DNA of 64,000 nt from Pedobacter lusitanus. GTDB lineage: Bacteria > Bacteroidota > Bacteroidia > Sphingobacteriales > Sphingobacteriaceae. The stretch is from the NCBI RefSeq assembly GCF_040026395.1, contig NZ_CP157278.1:620001-684000 (forward strand), written 5' to 3'. Shown here in pieces: positions 59,532 to 64,000 of the stretch; the stretch's first letter is position 1, and every line of letters starts with the position of its first letter. A model generated the notes under the pieces. It was given only the letters and a program-made list of their open reading frames with translations, did no database searches and had not been told where the DNA came from. The translations under genes and the position numbers were made by a program.

Positions 59532-61724
59532 TTAATTTCCTAATTCCAATTGGTTTTTAACCAGATTATAATAAGCACCTTTAGTTTTGATCAGACTCTG
59601 ATGACTACCAGTCTCAATAATTTCTCCGTCATTTAATACCAGAATCTGATCTGCATTTTTCACTGTGCTTAAGCGGTGAGCAATAATCAAGACTGTTTTA
59701 CCCGTATAGAAATCAGTTAAATTGTCGGTTATCTTTTTCTCATTATTGGCGTCGAGTGCACTTGTAGCTTCGTCAAAAAATAGAAAATCAGGATCTTTAT
59801 AAACTGCCCTTGCGATTAAAATCCGTTGTTTCTGCCCGGTGCTGAGGCCTGTACCATTTGCACCCAGGATGGTTTCAAAACCCAGAGGTAAATTCACGAT
59901 GTAATCTTTTATATTGGCTACTTCGGTAGCTAGATTCAATTTTTCGTAATCTATGACAGTATCACCCACAATAATGTTATTCTTAATCGTATCAGAGAAA
60001 ATATACCCCTCCTGCATAACTGAGCCACATTTATCTCTCCATGAGGAATTAGATATCTGCTGAAGGGCCGAACTTCCAACCCTGATACTCCCTTCAATAG
60101 GAACGTAAAATTTCAGTAAAAGCTTCAATAAGGTAGTTTTCCCGCTTCCACTTGCCCCCACAATAGCTGTCACTTTATTTTTCGGGATGGAAAAATTCAG
60201 ATTCCTCAGCACCCGCCTGTCATCCGAACTGGACGCATCATATTTAAAAGAGACGTTTTCAAAAACAATATCACTATGCTCAGGAAGCTCATGAACAGCA
60301 TCTATTCCGATAAAATCTTCATCCTCTTTTTTATGAATTTCATTAATGCGTTCTAAACTCAGTTTGGCATCCTGATAATTCTGCATAAAATCGACAAATT
60401 GAGCGACCGCCCCATTTAACTGTCCGTTTATAAAAGCTATGGATAACATCATGCCAAGAGATATTTCTCCTTTGATAACCAATTGCGCTGCGAAAAAGGT
60501 AATCAGGATATTTTTAAGCTCGTTAATAGTCGAAGCACCTGCAGATTGATACTGCTTGAGTGACAAACTTTTAAGGTTTATCTTAAAGAGGTCAACCTGA
60601 AGCTCTTCCCACTGAATAGTTTTGCTTCTTTCGGCATTATGCAATTTAATCTCCTGCATGCCATAAATCAATTCCAGATTTTTATCCTGATTGATAGAGA
60701 GCTGATTGAATCTTTTATAATCAATAATAGCCCTTCTTTTCATAAATATAGTTATCCAGGAGAAATGAATCATACTTCCTATCAGGAAAACCATAAAAAT
60801 TATACTATTATAATATAGCAGTACTCCACCAAAAATCAAAAAGTTAAATAAGGTAAACAGAATGGTCAGTGCTCCTGAGGTCAAAAAATTCTCTACACGC
60901 TGATGGTCTAATATTCTTTGTAAAATATCACCGGTTACCTTAGCATCGAAAAACTTTAACGGTAAACGGGTAAGTTTATGAAAAAACTCAGAAAGTAAAT
61001 TTAAATTGATCCTGCTGCTAAGATGAACTAAAATATGCCCTCTTATTAGCTCTACACTTGTTCTTCCTACAAACAGCACAACCTGGCATAATAACATCAG
61101 GTAAATAAAATCAATACTATTTTGCTGTACCCCAACATCAATGATACTTTGATTGATAAATGGGAACAACAGCTGCAAAACTGTTCCGATAAACAATCCA
61201 ACCAATAGCTGGAAAACCAGCTTTTTATACTTTTTTAAATACTTAACAACAAATTTTATATCTGTCTTTGCAGATCTTGAATGAATATTTTGATTGAGAT
61301 GAAAATCTTCGGTTGGCTCTAAGACCAATAGCACTCCCGAATTATCCCCTATTGACCAATGTTTTAAAAATTCCTCTCTTTTATAAGTGATCAGTCCAAG
61401 TGCCGGATCGGAAACGTACACATGTTTTTTAGTCATTTTGTAGATGACTACAAAATGTTTCTGCTGCCAATAAGCAATACATGGAAATAAAGATTCAGAG
61501 AACAGATCCTCGATAGAAATTTTAATCCCTTCCGCAATATATCCAACTTTTTCGGCAGCTATCCTGAGCCCGTGAAAAGTACTTCCTAATCTACTGGTAT
61601 TACATTCTTCTCTTAAATATTCCAGTGAAAAATACTTTCCATAGAATTTTGAAATGATCCTGAGACAGGTTGGCCCGCAGTCCATCACGTCATGTTGTCT
61701 ATAATGTGGAAATTGATAAAACAT
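59532..61724 (-). CDS. C39-peptidase ABC exporter (PCAT, bacteriocin-type)
   Basis: The 730-residue protein has three parts. The N-terminal C39 peptidase has Cys16 in 'HDVMDCGPTCLRIIS', His in 'QKHFVVIYK' and Asp in 'VSDPALGL', the triad that cleaves after double-Gly leaders. Six membrane segments cover about 165-450. The ATPase has Walker A 'IVGASGSGKTTLL', signature 'LSTGQKQRILIARA' and Walker B 'FLFFDEATSALD'. It would trim and export a ribosomally made peptide. It follows the dehydratase gene by 10 bp and precedes the short HlyD gene by 5 bp, so it exports the product of that cluster. Confidence 0.95.
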   Translation of the reverse strand: MFYQFPHYRQHDVMDCGPTCLRIISKFYGKYFSLEYLREECNTSRLGSTFHGLRIAAEKVGYIAEGIKISIEDLFSESLFPCIAYWQQKHFVVIYKMTKKHVYVSDPALGLITYKREEFLKHWSIGDNSGVLLVLEPTEDFHLNQNIHSRSAKTDIKFVVKYLKKYKKLVFQLLVGLFIGTVLQLLFPFINQSIIDVGVQQNSIDFIYLMLLCQVVLFVGRTSVELIRGHILVHLSSRINLNLLSEFFHKLTRLPLKFFDAKVTGDILQRILDHQRVENFLTSGALTILFTLFNFLIFGGVLLYYNSIIFMVFLIGSMIHFSWITIFMKRRAIIDYKRFNQLSINQDKNLELIYGMQEIKLHNAERSKTIQWEELQVDLFKINLKSLSLKQYQSAGASTINELKNILITFFAAQLVIKGEISLGMMLSIAFINGQLNGAVAQFVDFMQNYQDAKLSLERINEIHKKEDEDFIGIDAVHELPEHSDIVFENVSFKYDASSSDDRRVLRNLNFSIPKNKVTAIVGASGSGKTTLLKLLLKFYVPIEGSIRVGSSALQQISNSSWRDKCGSVMQEGYIFSDTIKNNIIVGDTVIDYEKLNLATEVANIKDYIVNLPLGFETILGANGTGLSTGQKQRILIARAVYKDPDFLFFDEATSALDANNEKKITDNLTDFYTGKTVLIIAHRLSTVKNADQILVLNDGEIIETGSHQSLIKTKGAYYNLVKNQLELGN

Positions 61725-61734
61725 AGGACGGTTA

Positions 61735-63999
61735 TTAAACTTGTGAAACTTTTTTGTCTATTGCATTACGCGTGATGTATGCCTTAAGCAAGTGATTATA
61801 AATTACCACCTCATTTTTCCTTGTATTAGCGTTAATCCCTCTGTTCACAATCATATGAATAATAGATACTACGATATTATCAATCTGTTCCCGGGTATTT
61901 ACAGCTTTTAAATGAGTTACAAATGGTGCAATTAATTTACTGCGTCTGGAAAGTATAGTATTGAACGTACTGATATGATACTGATCAATAATTCCTGTCG
62001 CATTTAAGGCATCTTCAATTTGCCCTCTCAAATCCCGGTAAGATTTATCTATACTTATTTTCCCCAGTTTGTCTACCCCGAACTCTGAAGAAAGCGCATT
62101 GGTCAGGCCCTTGAAAAGTGAAATTCTTTCTGTCAGATCAAATCCAAAATCAGATATAACTGCATCTATTGATTTGACTACAAACATCCACCGCAGTGTA
62201 CTCAAATCATAATCAAATGCCTGATCCAGAAATCTGAGATATGCTTTGCTGTCCAGATAAAAAATTGATTCAATCTGACTGATGTTAGCACTCCCATAAC
62301 GTTCCAGTTCTCTCACATACGGATCAATCTGAACCCGCCAGATATGACCATTTAACAGCGCATTATCCAGATAGGTATTGACAAGCTGCGAAACTAATGC
62401 TATATCATTTGCCCCATTGGTTAAATGAAAACGAATCCTGAGATGCGTTTTCGGATCTTCATAACGCATAAAAAAATATTCGTCTATTAAACCCTGGTTT
62501 TGCAATTGATTACACAGCGGATACAATACTTCTTTTAATATTTTATCTGACGTATTTAATCCGCAGTATACTTTATAATAGAGCCATTCTGATCCGAAAG
62601 CATAAGATCTTGGTTGTACAGATTCATTATCTGGTTCAATAACAAATCTTTGTGTTTTAATAGCTTTATATGTTTCTTGATGATGCAGTAAGGAAGCCAC
62701 ATATTGATTGGCATATAATTCACCCTGCTCATCTTTAAGGAAATCAGGAGAAACAGGCAGCAGATATTCACGCAGCACGATTTTCTCTTTTTTACCGGCT
62801 GTATTTAACAGGGTCTTTACAGATAAAATATTCTCCAGATCTACTAATAATTCATTATCTCCGTCAACAAGTATAATCAGTGCAGGCAAGTTCCATTTTT
62901 TTCTAAAATCACTTACTGCAGCAGGCAGCAGATGATCGTCCTGATTATACAAATTATCTAAATCAGTCCTGGACAAACCCCAGGTAGCTGCAAACAAAAC
63001 TGTATTTTTAAAAGTCAGCCTTGGCAAAAAGGCAAATTCAATAGATAAATTTCCCCAGTTAAAATAAGTGCCTACACATTGTTGCTGTGTTTGTATATCA
63101 CATAAAAACTCATAAATAGGCAAAGTCCTGAAAGATGAATTATGTGCACTCGTTAACCTTGGAATAATTCTTTTATTTAATCTTTTACTTCTCAAATAGA
63201 CTATTCCGTCAGTTACAGAGACTAAAATATCATCAAGTAAAATGGTATACTCTTCAGATTTAGAGGATTGTGCCAAATAAGGAATTTCGTACTCATGATA
63301 AGAGGGGCGCAGTAATATATTGCCTACTCTATTTTCAGGCAGATGGACAACTTCACAGAAAATAACATCTGGATTAGCATTCGTTTCATGTTCAATGATT
63401 GATTCGATAGTCTGATTCATCGCTGCTGAACCATGGCCAAATCTACCAAAGAAATTTCCTGCACTGGGCCCTCCCACTCCTTCAATACTGATATCAAGAT
63501 TTTCATGTTGAATCTGTCTGAAAACTACAGATGTGGAAGACGGAAATTCACTTAAATAACTTTTGAAGGTGGAAATTTCTTCTGTTTTAATACTTATTTC
63601 ATATAATCCTGCCTTATTAGCATCCATCAATCTGGAAAAGATCCATCGCTGCAAAGGATCCCAGACAATTTGGTTAACCTGCTCAGAAACTGATGTATGG
63701 TTGAGTTTTACATGATCGGTTAAAGGGGAAATATGCTGGTTACTAATTACGCCGTACCCAATGCCTATTTCGGGATCCAAGACATTAAATAAAGGGATTT
63801 CCTGGGTATCGTATCGTTCAGCAAATGACCTTGCAAAGGTTGTCATCTTAGTTCTTTTACTTGGATTGCAGATTTTACTTAAAACTTCTACTGCTTCCAA
63901 AAGCTGGTTTTGGATAGTACTATCTAAACCACCTTTAATAATTTCTTTTGTTAAATCTGTTTGAAACAACTTGTTTTCATCGAATTCAATTTCCATTGT
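61735..63999 (-). CDS. Lantibiotic dehydratase (LanB), 5' end beyond the window
   Basis: About 754 residues are visible, and the frame stays open to the window edge, so the Met near 63996 is probably internal; full LanB proteins are around 1000 residues. The visible part holds most of the Lant_dehydr_N glutamylation domain ('FFGRFGHGSAAM', 'LPENRVGNILLRPSYHEYEI', 'LRSKRLNKRIIPRLTSAHN') and, from about residue 465, the SpaB_C elimination domain ('SEWLYYKVYCGLNTSDKIL', 'DEYFFMRYEDPKTHLRIRFH'). It dehydrates Ser/Thr in a precursor peptide using glutamyl-tRNA. The cyclase, precursor and N-terminus should lie just outside the window. Confidence 0.9.
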   Translation of the reverse strand, partial: TMEIEFDENKLFQTDLTKEIIKGGLDSTIQNQLLEAVEVLSKICNPSKRTKMTTFARSFAERYDTQEIPLFNVLDPEIGIGYGVISNQHISPLTDHVKLNHTSVSEQVNQIVWDPLQRWIFSRLMDANKAGLYEISIKTEEISTFKSYLSEFPSSTSVVFRQIQHENLDISIEGVGGPSAGNFFGRFGHGSAAMNQTIESIIEHETNANPDVIFCEVVHLPENRVGNILLRPSYHEYEIPYLAQSSKSEEYTILLDDILVSVTDGIVYLRSKRLNKRIIPRLTSAHNSSFRTLPIYEFLCDIQTQQQCVGTYFNWGNLSIEFAFLPRLTFKNTVLFAATWGLSRTDLDNLYNQDDHLLPAAVSDFRKKWNLPALIILVDGDNELLVDLENILSVKTLLNTAGKKEKIVLREYLLPVSPDFLKDEQGELYANQYVASLLHHQETYKAIKTQRFVIEPDNESVQPRSYAFGSEWLYYKVYCGLNTSDKILKEVLYPLCNQLQNQGLIDEYFFMRYEDPKTHLRIRFHLTNGANDIALVSQLVNTYLDNALLNGHIWRVQIDPYVRELERYGSANISQIESIFYLDSKAYLRFLDQAFDYDLSTLRWMFVVKSIDAVISDFGFDLTERISLFKGLTNALSSEFGVDKLGKISIDKSYRDLRGQIEDALNATGIIDQYHISTFNTILSRRSKLIAPFVTHLKAVNTREQIDNIVVSIIHMIVNRGINANTRKNEVVIYNHLLKAYITRNAIDKKVSQV

Positions 64000-64000
64000 C

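Noticed and set aside
1..64000. tRNA genes, rRNA genes, CRISPR arrays, insertion sequences and phage genes
   Set aside because: None was seen: no cloverleaf-like segments with CCA-proximal arms, no regularly spaced identical repeats longer than the short arrays listed, and no transposase, integrase or phage structural proteins among the frames.

Overview
The window reads as a chromosomal segment of a Bacteroidota bacterium, most likely Pedobacter or a close relative in Sphingobacteriaceae. The evidence is a SusC/SusD pair with a hybrid two-component system, many -7 boxes of the TAnnTTTG type, AT-rich intergenic DNA with few Shine-Dalgarno sequences, DUF6266 and HYC_CC_PP proteins, and a heparinase that closely resembles Pedobacter heparinus heparinase III as I remember it. 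No tRNA, rRNA, CRISPR array, transposase or phage gene was seen.

Layout. 0-17.5 kb is a mixed region: the tail of a GH114-like hydrolase, an OmpR-type response regulator with its kinase, a cupin, a SASA-type esterase, a TetR regulator, a DUF6266 protein behind an 11-bp-period repeat array, a MutS-like ATPase, a second and paralogous kinase/regulator pair divergent from an outer-membrane barrel protein, a protein with a C-terminal lipoyl-like domain, and two HxlR regulators each divergent from a flavoenzyme gene with dyad DNA between them. 17.5-38.5 kb is a glycosaminoglycan (heparin/heparan-type) utilisation locus. Its minus arm holds two ferritin-like proteins, SusC, SusD, the hybrid sensor, a sulfatase, a phosphodiesterase and a serine hydrolase. 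Its plus arm holds GH88, two tandem PL12 heparinase-III-like lyases and a lipoprotein with a heparin-lyase-I-like fold. Sulfatase, lyases and GH88 form the expected order of desulfation, chain cleavage and release of the unsaturated uronic acid.

38.5-52.4 kb is an accessory region of small envelope proteins and poorly known genes. It includes a five-gene operon (DUF4236 protein, HNH protein, coiled-coil protein, DUF4407-like membrane protein, small membrane protein), an HsdR_N-type endonuclease, two small Cys/His-rich proteins, a TPR lipoprotein histidine kinase with its response regulator, a 52-aa secreted peptide gene behind a highly structured leader, and a 320-aa membrane protein. Four promoters here share one layout: a 16-bp dyad (consensus TTACGGkTTCCCGTAA), exactly 21 bp, then a TAnnTTTG box. 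They sit in front of the five-gene operon, the small-protein/endonuclease pair, the other small Cys-rich gene and the 320-aa protein. I regard this as a coordinated, apparently undescribed regulon, plausibly run by the local two-component system, and the most interesting part of the window.

52.4-64 kb holds a degenerate short-chain dehydrogenase, a luciferase-like monooxygenase, and a minus-strand cluster that runs off the window edge: lantibiotic dehydratase (partial), C39-peptidase ABC exporter, a very short HlyD-type adaptor, a LytS/LytTR pair and an outer-membrane barrel protein. This looks like the export and regulation end of a class I lanthipeptide-type cluster. No precursor peptide is visible inside the window.
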